From Bacteroidota bacterium (lineage in GTDB: Bacteria > Bacteroidota > Bacteroidia > UKL13-3), in NCBI GenBank assembly GCA_040388375.1, contig JAZKBU010000005.1, forward strand, positions 478,395 through 542,394: a stretch of 64,000 nucleotides of DNA, given 5' to 3'. Shown here piece after piece: positions 9,473 to 17,836 of this stretch. The notes under the pieces are model-generated. The model saw only the letters and a program-made list of their open reading frames with translations. It did no database searches and had not been told where the DNA came from. The number at the start of each line of letters is the position of its first letter. Position 1 is the stretch's first letter. Position numbers and translations under genes: made by a program.

Positions 9473-10381
9473 TTGGAAAATAATATAACAGAATATAATT
9501 TACTTCAAACCGGGAATTTAGAATTACTCGCAAAACAAGTTGTAGAGGGCTTTATTACAGGCTTGCATAAAAGTCCGTTTCATGGTTTTAGTGTTGAATT
9601 TGCAGAACACAGACAATATAACGCAGGCGAAAGTATAAAGCATATTGATTGGAAGCTATATGGAAGAACAGAAAAACTTTATACCAAACGTTATGAAGAA
9701 GAAACCAATTTACGCTGTTATATAGTTATTGATAATTCGGCTTCCATGTATTTTCCAACGGATGGCGTAAGTAAAATTCAGTTTGCTACTTATGCTTCGG
9801 CCTGTTTAACTTATATGCTTAAAAAGCAACGCGATGCTGTTGGGCTAAGCATATTAAACGATGATATTGTTTTTCAGTCACAAGCAAAGTCCGGTTCAGT
9901 TCATGTTAAAATGATTTTTAATGAGTTGAATAAATTAAATGACATGAAGCAAGCAAGTGCCGGAAGTAATCTTTCTCAAGGATTGCATCATATTGCAGAA
10001 ACAGTTCATAAACGCTCATTGGTAGTTATTTTTACCGATATGTTTAGCAATGATAATTTAGAAAAAATGTTTGAAGCTTTTCAGCATTTAAAATATTGTA
10101 AACATGAGGTTATTTTATTTCATGTGGCCGATAAAAAACTGGAACTTGACTTTGATTTTGCTAAAAGACCCTATCTTTTTATTGATAGTGAAACCAAAGA
10201 AAAATTAAAACTGCATTCTAATTTGGTGGCAGATGATTATAAAAAAATGTTTATGGCTTTTAAAGAAGAGATAAAATTGAAGTGTGCTCAACTGAAAGTA
10301 GATTTAGTTGAATCCTACATTCAAGATAATTTTGATCAAATACTTTTAAGTTTTCTACAGAAACGAGAAAAAATAAAATAA
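9473..10381 (+). CDS. DUF58 domain protein (von Willebrand A-like)
   Basis: This 302-residue protein belongs to the DUF58 family, usually found with MoxR AAA ATPases. The signature FAEHRQYNAGESIKHIDW lies near residues 43-60, followed by a vWA-like fold with a MIDAS-like IDNSASM near 87-93 and FTDMFSND near 181-188. The only possible start is TTG at 9473, because a stop lies in frame at 9446 and no other start codon lies between. It begins only eight bases after the terminator and has no RBS. No moxR gene is adjacent, which is unusual for the family. There are no membrane segments. Confidence 0.8.
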   Translation: MENNITEYNLLQTGNLELLAKQVVEGFITGLHKSPFHGFSVEFAEHRQYNAGESIKHIDWKLYGRTEKLYTKRYEEETNLRCYIVIDNSASMYFPTDGVSKIQFATYASACLTYMLKKQRDAVGLSILNDDIVFQSQAKSGSVHVKMIFNELNKLNDMKQASAGSNLSQGLHHIAETVHKRSLVVIFTDMFSNDNLEKMFEAFQHLKYCKHEVILFHVADKKLELDFDFAKRPYLFIDSETKEKLKLHSNLVADDYKKMFMAFKEEIKLKCAQLKVDLVESYIQDNFDQILLSFLQKREKIK

Positions 10382-10414
10382 CGACAAAAATATTTTATTT
10401 GTAATAATTTGACG

Positions 10415-10422
10415 TACATTTG
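10415..10422 (+). promoter_or_regulatory. -7 promoter element before the toxin-antitoxin pair
   Basis: TACATTTG matches TAnnTTTG exactly and lies 18 bases before the antitoxin ATG at 10441. No well-spaced TTTG -33 element is visible, so confidence is moderate. Confidence 0.45.
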
Positions 10423-10440
10423 TGGGGTAATATTTATAGT

Positions 10441-10959
10441 ATGGCAAAAACATATAAATCAACCCGAGTGGTTAAGCCTAGTAAAATAGCCAATGCAAAC
10501 CCCGCTAATATAGTAGAAGAGTCAGCAGCTATTTATCATACAACAATAAATCCTATTCAATCTATTTTAAATATTACCACTAATTTTCAGAATGAAATGG
10601 ATTTGGTTCTATTAAGTAGAAACGGTGTACTTAAGCAAGCTGTTAACAATATGGCTGCTAAGTTTGGTATTACCCAGGAAAAAATTTGCGAACTCTTACA
10701 TATGAGTGCCCGTAACTTTCAGCGAATCAAAGATAACTCACATTTAGATATATACACATCAGAGCAAACCATTGAGATGGCTACTGTTTATGCCAAAGCA
10801 TATACTGTTTTTTCAACTGAAGATGCCATTAAACATTGGTTTCAAGCACCCAATTATGCTTTGGGAAATCAAAAACCAATAGATTTACTAGATACCAGTT
10901 TTGGTGTAAAAATGGTTACAGATGTTTTAGGCCGTATTGAACACGGTATTTATTCTTAA
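10441..10959 (+). CDS. Xre/MbcA/ParS-type antitoxin of a RES-Xre module
   Basis: This 172-residue protein (from the ATG at 10441) has a helix-turn-helix region around residues 65-100, with KFGITQEKICELLHMSARNFQRI. It is followed by the DUF2384-type toxin-binding domain (YAKAYTVFSTEDAIKHWFQAPN, then KPIDLLDTSFGVKMVTDVLGRIEHGIYS). That arrangement defines the antitoxins paired with RES toxins. A longer reading from a TTG at 10420 would begin inside the -7 element, so I reject it. The gene probably neutralises the toxin at 10967 by direct binding and represses the shared promoter. It is seven bases from the toxin start. Confidence 0.85.
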   Translation: MAKTYKSTRVVKPSKIANANPANIVEESAAIYHTTINPIQSILNITTNFQNEMDLVLLSRNGVLKQAVNNMAAKFGITQEKICELLHMSARNFQRIKDNSHLDIYTSEQTIEMATVYAKAYTVFSTEDAIKHWFQAPNYALGNQKPIDLLDTSFGVKMVTDVLGRIEHGIYS

Positions 10960-10966
10960 GTAAATT

Positions 10967-11431
10967 ATGCAGTTGTATAGATTTGCTTTACAAAAATTTG
11001 TAAAAAATTTAAGTGGTGAAGGTGCCAAACTTTATGGTGGTAGATGGAACAGTAAGGACAATGCAATGCTTTATACTGCCTCTAGCCCTTCTTTAGCTAT
11101 GTTAGAATTTGTATGTAATGCAGGTAGTTTGGCCAGAACTAAGCAAACAGCACTCTTAACTTTACAACTAACTACTAAAGTAAAAATAGAGACGTTATCG
11201 GTTAATGATTTACCTGGTGATTGGCAAAATGTACCATCGCCAGATGCCCTTAAGCGGCTTGGCGATAATTGGCTGAATAGCGGAAGTACATTAGTATTAA
11301 AAGTACCTTCAGCTATTATTCCTGTTGAGTATAATTGTTTAATCAATCCGCTACATAAAGATTTTTCAAAACTAATTATAGAAGATGTAATTGCTTTGGA
11401 TATTGATAACAGAATATTAAAATTAGTATAG
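10967..11431 (+). CDS. RES domain toxin (NAD+-consuming family)
   Basis: This 154-residue RES-fold protein has the residues that name the family: the Arg in GGRWNS (about 26), the Glu in MLEFV (about 47) and the Ser in KVPSAI (about 113). All are present, so it looks active. Characterised RES toxins degrade or phosphorolyse NAD+ and stop growth until the partner antitoxin binds. The gene sits directly after its antitoxin. Its TAG stop is immediately followed by the ATG of ispE, with no spacer, which suggests cotranscription with an essential gene and perhaps translational coupling. Confidence 0.85.
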   Translation: MQLYRFALQKFVKNLSGEGAKLYGGRWNSKDNAMLYTASSPSLAMLEFVCNAGSLARTKQTALLTLQLTTKVKIETLSVNDLPGDWQNVPSPDALKRLGDNWLNSGSTLVLKVPSAIIPVEYNCLINPLHKDFSKLIIEDVIALDIDNRILKLV

Positions 11432-12256
11432 ATGATTGCATTTTCAAATGGTAAGATAAACTTAGGTTTACATGTAATTAATAAGCGTGATGATGGTTTT
11501 CATAATTTAGAAACGGTTTTTTATCCTATTCCATTAAGTGATTCTTTAGAGCTTATTGTAAGCAGTAATGATATGAATAAAGAAATTGGTTTTCATTCAT
11601 ACGGATTACAAATAAATGGGAGTATTGATGATAATTTGATTGTAAAAGCTTATCATTTATTAGCCAACGATTTTTGTTTGAAAAAAGTCGATTTTTATTT
11701 GTTGAAAAATATACCAATGGGTGCTGGGCTTGGCGGTGGAAGCAGTAATGCTGCCTTTGCTTTAAAAATGCTCAATGAGTATTTTTCATTGAATTTAACA
11801 AATGCCCAACTTGAAAAATATGCTGCTATACTAGGAAGTGATTGCGCTTTCTTTATTGAAAATAAACCAAGTTTTGCAAAAGGACGAGGTGAGGTATTGG
11901 AGTCAATCGCAATTGATTTAAAAGGATATTATTTGGTATTGGTTAAACCCAATATTCATGTTAGCACTGCCCAGGCTTTTGCCAATGTTTTTAAGAGAGG
12001 CGAAAGTGAAGTATCTTTAAAAGAGTTAATAAAACAACCAGTTGAAAATTGGAAAGGTTTAATAGAAAACGATTTTGAGAAAACTGTTTTTATACATCAT
12101 CCAGCCATAGCTTTAATTAAAGAACAACTTTATGTAAAGGGTGCTGTTTATGCGAGTATGAGTGGGAGTGGGGCTAGTGTATTTGGTTTATTTAAAAGTG
12201 AAATAAATTTAAAGCAGCAATTTGAAAATAACTTTTACTTTAGTTGCCAGCTTTAA
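11432..12256 (+). CDS. ispE: 4-diphosphocytidyl-2-C-methyl-D-erythritol kinase
   Basis: This 274-residue GHMP kinase of the MEP isoprenoid pathway phosphorylates CDP-methylerythritol with ATP. The ATP loop [14 protein letters not shown] lies near residues 95-108. The N-terminus ([10 protein letters not shown]) and the C-terminal glycine motif [10 protein letters not shown] near 245-254 are typical. It abuts the RES toxin stop codon with no spacer and no visible promoter, so it likely depends at least partly on the toxin-antitoxin transcript. It overlaps the convergent ABC gene by four bases. Confidence 0.95.
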   Translation: MIAFSNGKINLGLHVINKRDDGFHNLETVFYPIPLSDSLELIVSSNDMNKEIGFHSYGLQINGSIDDNLIVKAYHLLANDFCLKKVDFYLLKNIPMGAGLGGGSSNAAFALKMLNEYFSLNLTNAQLEKYAAILGSDCAFFIENKPSFAKGRGEVLESIAIDLKGYYLVLVKPNIHVSTAQAFANVFKRGESEVSLKELIKQPVENWKGLIENDFEKTVFIHHPAIALIKEQLYVKGAVYASMSGSGASVFGLFKSEINLKQQFENNFYFSCQL

Positions 12257-12939
12257 CTTAATGTGTCGCTTTCAATAACACCATCTCGTAAGCGTACAAT
12301 ACGTTTGGCGCGTTTGGCTATATCTTCTTCGTGGGTTACTATAATTACGGTATTTCCTTTTTGGTGAATTTCTTCTAACAAATCCATAATTTCATGACTT
12401 GTTTTGGTATCTAAATTCCCGGTTGGTTCGTCAGCTAAAATAATAGCCGGGGTATTTACTAAAGCACGAGCTATGGCTACACGCTGGCGTTGCCCTCCAC
12501 TTAATTCGTTTGGTTTATGTTCAACTCTTTCACCTAAACCTACACTTTCTAAAGCTTGTTTTGCTTTGGCTAATCTTTCGGTTTTTGCTATACCTGCATA
12601 AACTAAAGGTAATGCTACGTTTTCTAATGATGAATTACGTGCTAATAAGTTAAATGTTTGAAATATAAATCCAATTTCTTTATTCCTGATTTCAGCCAAT
12701 TCATTATCTGTCATATGGCTTACGTTGGTTCCATTTAATTTATAACTTCCGCGGCTTGGTGTATCGAGGCAACCTAAAATATTCATTAAAGTAGATTTGC
12801 CCGAACCAGATGGACCCATTAAAGCAACATATTCTCCTTTTTCTATTTTTAAATCAACGCTTACTAAAGCATTTACAACAACCTCACCAATTTTATAGGT
12901 TTTACCTATGTTGTTTATATCAATTACTAAGTTAGCCAT
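12253..12939 (-). CDS. ABC transporter ATP-binding protein, MacB/LolD type
   Basis: This 228-residue nucleotide-binding subunit has all motifs: Walker [10 protein letters not shown] (about 42-50), Q-loop FQTFNLL, signature LSGGQRQR, Walker B ILADEPT and the H-loop VTHEED. The sequence type matches the LolD/MacB/FtsE group, which work with FtsX-like permeases in lipoprotein or efflux transport. No permease lies next to it, so its partner is unknown. Confidence 0.85.
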   Translation of the reverse strand: MANLVIDINNIGKTYKIGEVVVNALVSVDLKIEKGEYVALMGPSGSGKSTLMNILGCLDTPSRGSYKLNGTNVSHMTDNELAEIRNKEIGFIFQTFNLLARNSSLENVALPLVYAGIAKTERLAKAKQALESVGLGERVEHKPNELSGGQRQRVAIARALVNTPAIILADEPTGNLDTKTSHEIMDLLEEIHQKGNTVIIVTHEEDIAKRAKRIVRLRDGVIESDTLS

Positions 12940-13047
12940 TCGTTTACGTTGTTTGTTGCAATAAAATTCTTTTCTTGATAATAGTTTGATGTTTTTTGAT
13001 GGAAGGAAAAATTCGATTGATTTAAACTTAGAAAAATACTTAAAGAA

Positions 13048-13338
13048 TTATTTTTCTAAAAACTTAGGTACTCTAAAGTAGTCAGAGTCTTTGTTTGGAG
13101 CGTTTAACAATGCTTCCTGATGTGTTATTTCATGTTTTGGTTCATCATTACGTAACACATTTTCTTGCTCGGTCATAAATATTAAAGGTTCTATATTGTC
13201 AGTATTTACTTCATTCATTTTTTCAAAGAATGAAATAATTTGAGTCATGTCCTTTTGTAGTTCCACTTTTTCAGTATCAGTAAAATCAAGTTTAGCTAAA
13301 TCTGCTAGCTTATTTATTATATCGTTATTAATTTCCAT
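13048..13338 (-). CDS. gatC: Asp-tRNA(Asn)/Glu-tRNA(Gln) amidotransferase subunit C
   Basis: This 96-residue GatC has the family pattern: INKLADLAKLDFTDTE at the N-terminus, an MTQIISFFEKMNEVNTDNIEP core and a C-terminal DYFRVPKFLE. GatC stabilises the GatA-GatB complex that amidates mischarged tRNA. gatA and gatB are not in the window. It overlaps the end of the acyltransferase gene by 11 bases, which points to translational coupling. Confidence 0.93.
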   Translation of the reverse strand: MEINNDIINKLADLAKLDFTDTEKVELQKDMTQIISFFEKMNEVNTDNIEPLIFMTEQENVLRNDEPKHEITHQEALLNAPNKDSDYFRVPKFLEK

Positions 13339-14077
13339 AATTGTACTCTGCTAATTTGTTGTTAATTATTTCACATACTCTGTTTTTCAATTCATCCACA
13401 TTGTCTAATGTCATACCTTGTGTTGAAATTGGCTTATGGATAATTTGATATCCATGTCCAGGCTTGCCTTCAAAAACTCCCTGATCAGGTAATATGTTCC
13501 AATTGCCTATAATGGTAACAGGAAGAATGTCTACTTGTTTTTCAATAGCTAATCTAAAAGGGCCATCTTTAAATTTTATAAGTTTAGGAACCTGGTTTGA
13601 AATGGTGCCCTCCGGGAAAATAACTAAGCTGCGCCCACTTTCAAAAAAGCGAGTTGCTTTCATATAGGCTTCGGCTGCTTTACGTGCATTTTTTCTATCT
13701 ACTGCAATATCAATGGTTCTAAACCAAATGCCAAAAACGGGTATTTCTTCCAATTCTTTTTTTGCCATAAAACTAAAGTCCAATTGATTTAGCTTTACGG
13801 TCAAGGTAACTATATCTAGTTGTGAAGTATGGTTTGGACAAATAATATATGGTTTTGATGTATCAAAAGGTTCTTCTATAATTTGAGTAATTCTTACAAA
13901 GCCGGTTGTTAATAATATGCAACCCCAAAAACGTCTTATTTTATGCCCTAAAGGATAGCGTTTTGGATTGCTTAATGCATATAGAATAAATGGATATAAC
14001 AGGGTAAATGAAACAACTGTCCATAAGCCAAACCAAACGGCATAAGTTGTTTTTAAAGGATTTTTTGAAAATTTCAC
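13328..14077 (-). CDS. plsC: 1-acyl-sn-glycerol-3-phosphate acyltransferase (PlsC family)
   Basis: This 249-residue membrane enzyme of phospholipid synthesis has a hydrophobic N-terminal segment (about residues 10-35). The acyltransferase box NHTSQLD (HX4D) lies near 82-88 and FPEGTIS near 154-160. The start codon is GTG. It lies 14 bases after pyrE and overlaps gatC, forming a pyrE-plsC-gatC transcript. The gene symbol is by family; acyl acceptor specificity is inferred. Confidence 0.85.
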   Translation of the reverse strand: MKFSKNPLKTTYAVWFGLWTVVSFTLLYPFILYALSNPKRYPLGHKIRRFWGCILLTTGFVRITQIIEEPFDTSKPYIICPNHTSQLDIVTLTVKLNQLDFSFMAKKELEEIPVFGIWFRTIDIAVDRKNARKAAEAYMKATRFFESGRSLVIFPEGTISNQVPKLIKFKDGPFRLAIEKQVDILPVTIIGNWNILPDQGVFEGKPGHGYQIIHKPISTQGMTLDNVDELKNRVCEIINNKLAEYNYGN

Positions 14078-14090
14078 AAGCTAAATAAGT

Positions 14091-14732
14091 TTATTGATTC
14101 CAGGTTGACGGATTTTTACGCCAATCGTTTAGTTGAGCCAATTGTTCAGGTAAAACTATGTTTTTTTCAATAGCAATTTGAATTAATGTTTCGTAATTAC
14201 TTAACGATACATACTTGCAATCTGCTTTATCAAAGGCTCGTTGTGCTTCATCAAATCCGTAGGTGAAAATGCTTGCCATTCCCAATACTTCGCAGCCATA
14301 GTTTTTTAATGTTTCTACTACTTGTAAACTACTTTTGCCTGTACTTACCAAATCTTCAATTACAACCACTTTGGTATTGGGTGCTATATCTCCTTCTATT
14401 TGCTTACCCATACCATGTTTTTTAGCTTCGGAACGTACGTAACCAAATGGTAAGTTTAATTCATCTGCCACTAAAGCACCCGGTGCAATACCTGCGGTTG
14501 CTACTCCAATAATAGCTTCTACAGTTGGAAACTGAGATTTAATTAATTGGCCTAGTGCTGCTTTTATAAAGTTTCTGGCTTCAGGGTATGAAAGTGAAAC
14601 TCTGTTATCGCAATAAATAGGGCTTTTCCAGCCACTAGCCCAGGTAAAAGGCTCGTTTGGTTTTAATTTAATTGCATTTATTTGTAACAGATATTCCGCT
14701 ACTTTTGCGGCAGTATTTTCACTTGTATTCAT
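14091..14732 (-). CDS. pyrE: Orotate phosphoribosyltransferase
   Basis: This 213-residue enzyme makes OMP from orotate and PRPP in pyrimidine synthesis. It shows FTWASGWKSPIYCDNR near the start, GVATAGIAPGALVADEL in the middle, and the PRPP loop VVVIEDLVSTGKSS near residues 120-133. I use the ATG at 14732; homologues start at this distance from the conserved KVAEYLLQ. A longer reading to 14792 would run into the divergent Nudix gene. The two ATGs are nine bases apart. Confidence 0.95.
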   Translation of the reverse strand: MNTSENTAAKVAEYLLQINAIKLKPNEPFTWASGWKSPIYCDNRVSLSYPEARNFIKAALGQLIKSQFPTVEAIIGVATAGIAPGALVADELNLPFGYVRSEAKKHGMGKQIEGDIAPNTKVVVIEDLVSTGKSSLQVVETLKNYGCEVLGMASIFTYGFDEAQRAFDKADCKYVSLSNYETLIQIAIEKNIVLPEQLAQLNDWRKNPSTWNQ

Positions 14733-14741
14733 ATTGGGCAA

Positions 14742-15341
14742 ATGTATAAAATTTTTATAGACGATAAACCATTCATTATAGCAAATTCTCATTTTAGTGA
14801 TAATTCTTTTGCTTCATTTGATTTTGAAGAAAAATTATTTGAAAGCAAAGTAAATGAGACTTTTACTGCAAAATTTGAAGGTGTTATTTTTAGATGCTTA
14901 GATGTGGAGCACGTTTTTAAAAAATTTGCCAGTTATTTTAAAATTATAGAAGCTGCAGGTGGATTGGTTTTTAATGCTAAAAACGAATTGCTTTTAATTG
15001 AAAGATTAGGTGTTTGGGATTTACCTAAAGGGAAAATTGATGCAGGCGAAACACCGGAAATAGCTGCTATTAGAGAGGTGGAAGAAGAGTGTGCTGTAAC
15101 TGGGTTAACTATTGAAAACTTAGTTTGCCAAAGTTATCATACGTATTTTTTTAAAGAGAAACACATTTTAAAACGCACTTATTGGTATAAAATGAATACT
15201 ACATTTAGTAGCGATTTAGTGCCTCAAACCGAAGAAAATATAACAAAAGTGGAGTGGCAATATTTTACTGAAAATGACATTGAAACCTTAAACACTTACG
15301 AAAGCATAAAAGATGTTTTAAGGGCTCATTTTTGTAAATGA
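14742..15341 (+). CDS. Nudix hydrolase
   Basis: This 199-residue protein has a complete Nudix box near residues 98-120: G-K-I-D-A-G-E-T, then REVEEEC (the pattern GX5EX7REUXEEXGU). The first 65 residues (MYKIFIDDKPF onward) form a small N-terminal extension characteristic of a Bacteroidota subgroup. The substrate is a nucleoside-diphosphate-linked compound of unknown identity. It is divergent from pyrE with only nine bases between start codons, so each promoter must lie inside the other gene or the mRNAs are leaderless. Confidence 0.85.
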   Translation: MYKIFIDDKPFIIANSHFSDNSFASFDFEEKLFESKVNETFTAKFEGVIFRCLDVEHVFKKFASYFKIIEAAGGLVFNAKNELLLIERLGVWDLPKGKIDAGETPEIAAIREVEEECAVTGLTIENLVCQSYHTYFFKEKHILKRTYWYKMNTTFSSDLVPQTEENITKVEWQYFTENDIETLNTYESIKDVLRAHFCK

Positions 15342-15357
15342 TTTTCAATTACTAATA

Positions 15358-16860
15358 TTATGCTGCAGGTATTATAGGAAATGAAATTAGAAAACTGGTA
15401 CCCTGATTTTCAATACTATTAACGGTTACTTTTCCATTATTTTTATCAAGGTATTCTTTTACCAATATCAACCCAAGACCTGAACTTTTTTCGCTTTCGG
15501 TTCCATTTCTGTTTATTTTCCTTGATAAGGAAAATAAATTATCAACCATATGCTGAGGCATACCGATGCCTGTATCTTTTATCTCTATTTCTGCATTATT
15601 TCCATTATTAACTGTTATATTAATTCCAATAGAACCACCTCTGGGGGTAAATTTAAAGGCATTTGAAATCAGGTTCCTAAAAATGGCATTAATCATATTC
15701 TTATCTGCCAAAATTATAGAGTTGGTTTCAAAATTTTTAATAATTGTTATTTCTTTGGTTTTAAAAGTCTCTTCCATTGTATCAATTACATTTTCAATTT
15801 GCTCATTTAAATTGAAAGCGCTGGGTTGAAATTGGTAAATGCCACTTTGCATGCAAGACCAGTCTAATAAGTTTTCTAGCAATTCAAAAAGGTGTTTTGC
15901 CGATTTATTCATATTAGAGGCAATAAACTGAAGGTCTTCTTTTTCAAGACTTGACAGGTCATTTAAGAGTACATCTGTCATACCCATAAAACCAATAAAA
16001 GGATTACGCAAATCGTGGGAAATAATGGAGAAAAATTTGTCTTTTTCTTCGTTTAGTGATTTTAGTTTTACTTCACTTTCTTCCAGTTTTTGTTGCGCTT
16101 TCATGATATTTGTAATATCACGAGAGTAACTTAACACTGAAACTACCTTGCCTTCATTGTTCAATTCAGGAATTAAGCTCCAGTCGTTGTATAATTTACC
16201 ATTTTCAATGGCTACAACTTCTCTGCTGGGTTTTCCTGTAATAAAAACATCTTCAATTTTCGAATCCCAATAAGTATAATCAGCTTCGACAAAACCCAGT
16301 TCCTGATGGTCTTTGCCAATAAAGTCTTCTTTTTTAATACCAAAAAGTTTTTCAGCAGCAGAGTTTACAAATAAGTGTTTGTAATTTCTGTCAAAACGCA
16401 TTATTAAATCATCAGTGCTTTCGGTTAAAATACGGTATTTTAATTCGCCTAAATAAAGCTCTTCTTCTAGTTTTTTTTGTGCACTAATATCACGGGCAAT
16501 GGCGTAAATTTTATTATCTGTTTTATTGATTTTTCCTTTCCAGTCAAACCAAACATAATTACCATTGGCATCTCTATAACGATTTATAAAATTAACTATT
16601 TCGTCTCCTTCAAGTTGCTTTTTAAATTCTAAAATGGATGTTTCTTTATCATCAGGGTGAACAAATTGAATAAAAGATTTACCAACTAAATCATTGCTTG
16701 AATAACCTAAACTATTTTTCCAAGCAGGATTTAACTCAATGAAATTTCCATCTATCGAAACTATACAAAACAAATCGGCACTATCATAAAAAAAAGTGCT
16801 CATCATATCATTATTTAATGAAGGTGAGGTGGTTGTTTTTTCGTGCAGTTTTGAACTCAT
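15358..16860 (-). CDS. Soluble PAS-PAS sensor histidine kinase
   Basis: This 500-residue kinase has two PAS domains (about 20-135 and 140-258), each followed by a PAC-like stretch (VWFDWKGKINKTDNKIYAIARDI; VVSVLSYSRDI). A short coiled coil leads to HisKA with the phospho-acceptor His in IISHDLRNPF near 281. A full HATPase_c domain follows, with N-box NLISNAFKFT near 400, DTGIGM and GLGLILVK. No membrane segment or signal peptide is visible, so it senses a cytoplasmic signal. No response regulator lies nearby. Confidence 0.9.
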   Translation of the reverse strand: MSSKLHEKTTTSPSLNNDMMSTFFYDSADLFCIVSIDGNFIELNPAWKNSLGYSSNDLVGKSFIQFVHPDDKETSILEFKKQLEGDEIVNFINRYRDANGNYVWFDWKGKINKTDNKIYAIARDISAQKKLEEELYLGELKYRILTESTDDLIMRFDRNYKHLFVNSAAEKLFGIKKEDFIGKDHQELGFVEADYTYWDSKIEDVFITGKPSREVVAIENGKLYNDWSLIPELNNEGKVVSVLSYSRDITNIMKAQQKLEESEVKLKSLNEEKDKFFSIISHDLRNPFIGFMGMTDVLLNDLSSLEKEDLQFIASNMNKSAKHLFELLENLLDWSCMQSGIYQFQPSAFNLNEQIENVIDTMEETFKTKEITIIKNFETNSIILADKNMINAIFRNLISNAFKFTPRGGSIGINITVNNGNNAEIEIKDTGIGMPQHMVDNLFSLSRKINRNGTESEKSSGLGLILVKEYLDKNNGKVTVNSIENQGTSFLISFPIIPAA

Positions 16861-17033
16861 AATGGCAATGATTGCAAGTGTTTTCTAAAATAATAATGAA
16901 TTGGGCCCGAATATATAAAATTAAAATTTGAACAAACACATGAGGGTTTATTTAAACAGACTTATTACTTATGTAAGTGGGTTTTAATATGCAAAAAGCT
17001 GTAATAGTTGTAGTTTAGCCATAACCCCAAAAT

Positions 17034-17732
17034 TTAAATTAATTCCATTTCAAACTGTCTGGCTATTTCTTGTTTTAGAATAGTTGTTAGCTCGTTAAAA
17101 TCTACTTCATGGCCTAGTTCCTGGGCTATGCTTGTTACATCTTTATCGTCAATACCGCAAGGGATTATATTTTTAAAATAAGCCAGATTGGTATTTACAT
17201 TTAATGCAATTCCGTGCATGGTTATCCAACGACTACAACGTACGCCCATAGCGCATATTTTGCGTGCAGTTGGTTTATCTGCATCTATCCAAACGCCTGT
17301 ATAACCTTCATATCGGCCACCAACTATTCCATAATGTGCAATAGTTTTAATTACAGCCTCTTCTAAAAAACGAAGGTATTTATGTATGTCGGTAAAAAAC
17401 TGTTCTAAATCTATAATAGGGTAAGCTACTAATTGGCCCGGGCCATGGTAAGTAATATCGCCACCACGGTTTATTTTATAAAAAGTGGCTTCTGCTTTTT
17501 TTAAACCTTGTTCATCTAGCAATAAATTATCTAACGAGCCACTTTTACCTAAAGTATAAACATGTGGATGCTGGCAAAAAATAAGTTCATTACTGATAAT
17601 AGTTTTTTCATTATCGGGTAATTCACGTTCGGCTAATTTATAGTCTACTTTTTGTTTTAGTATGGCTTCTTGCTGATCCCAAGCTTGTTGGTAATCAATA
17701 AGTCCCCAGTCAATAAAATTGGTTTTTACCAT
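17034..17732 (-). CDS. lipB: Octanoyl-[acyl carrier protein]:protein N-octanoyltransferase
   Basis: This 232-residue LipB transfers octanoyl groups from ACP to lipoate-dependent enzymes. RGGDITYHGPGQLVAYP lies near residues 89-105. The catalytic Lys/Cys pair is in ARKICAMGVR (about 152-161) and NIIPCGI (about 189-195). Upstream, towards lepA, lies the heptamer-repeat cluster. lipA is not in the window. Confidence 0.95.
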   Translation of the reverse strand: MVKTNFIDWGLIDYQQAWDQQEAILKQKVDYKLAERELPDNEKTIISNELIFCQHPHVYTLGKSGSLDNLLLDEQGLKKAEATFYKINRGGDITYHGPGQLVAYPIIDLEQFFTDIHKYLRFLEEAVIKTIAHYGIVGGRYEGYTGVWIDADKPTARKICAMGVRCSRWITMHGIALNVNTNLAYFKNIIPCGIDDKDVTSIAQELGHEVDFNELTTILKQEIARQFEMELI

Positions 17733-17744
17733 GTTGGTTTGCCC

Positions 17745-17834
17745 GTTGATAGTTGTTAGTTATTAGAAAAAGACAAATTTAATTAAGCTGTGTAAATCAT
17801 CTATCAACTAACAACAGCCAACTATTAACTATAG
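17745..17834. repeat. Heptamer repeat arrays in opposite orientations
   Basis: The left array reads GTTGATA-GTTGTTA-GTTATTA (17745-17765). The right array, in the opposite sense, reads TATCAAC-TAACAAC-AGCCAAC-TATTAAC (17802-17829). All units have the form GTTnnnn or its complement. The arms are 36 bases apart and lie between the lepA stop and the lipB start. Parts of the arms can pair, giving a possible mRNA hairpin. Confidence 0.6.
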
Positions 17835-17836
17835 TT

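Noticed and set aside
10420-10440. Upstream TTG start for the antitoxin
   Set aside because: It falls inside the TACATTTG -7 element; the ATG at 10441 is better placed.
14733-14792. Longer pyrE N-terminus
   Set aside because: It overlaps the Nudix gene on the other strand and adds residues absent from the family.
16861-17033. Possible tRNA or small RNA in the gap between lipB and the histidine kinase
   Set aside because: No cloverleaf, terminator or conserved stem could be seen by eye in this stretch of about 170 bases; I see nothing definable in it.
17745-17834. CRISPR-like array
   Set aside because: Units are only 7 bases, lack spacers of constant size, and face in opposite directions; no cas genes are present.
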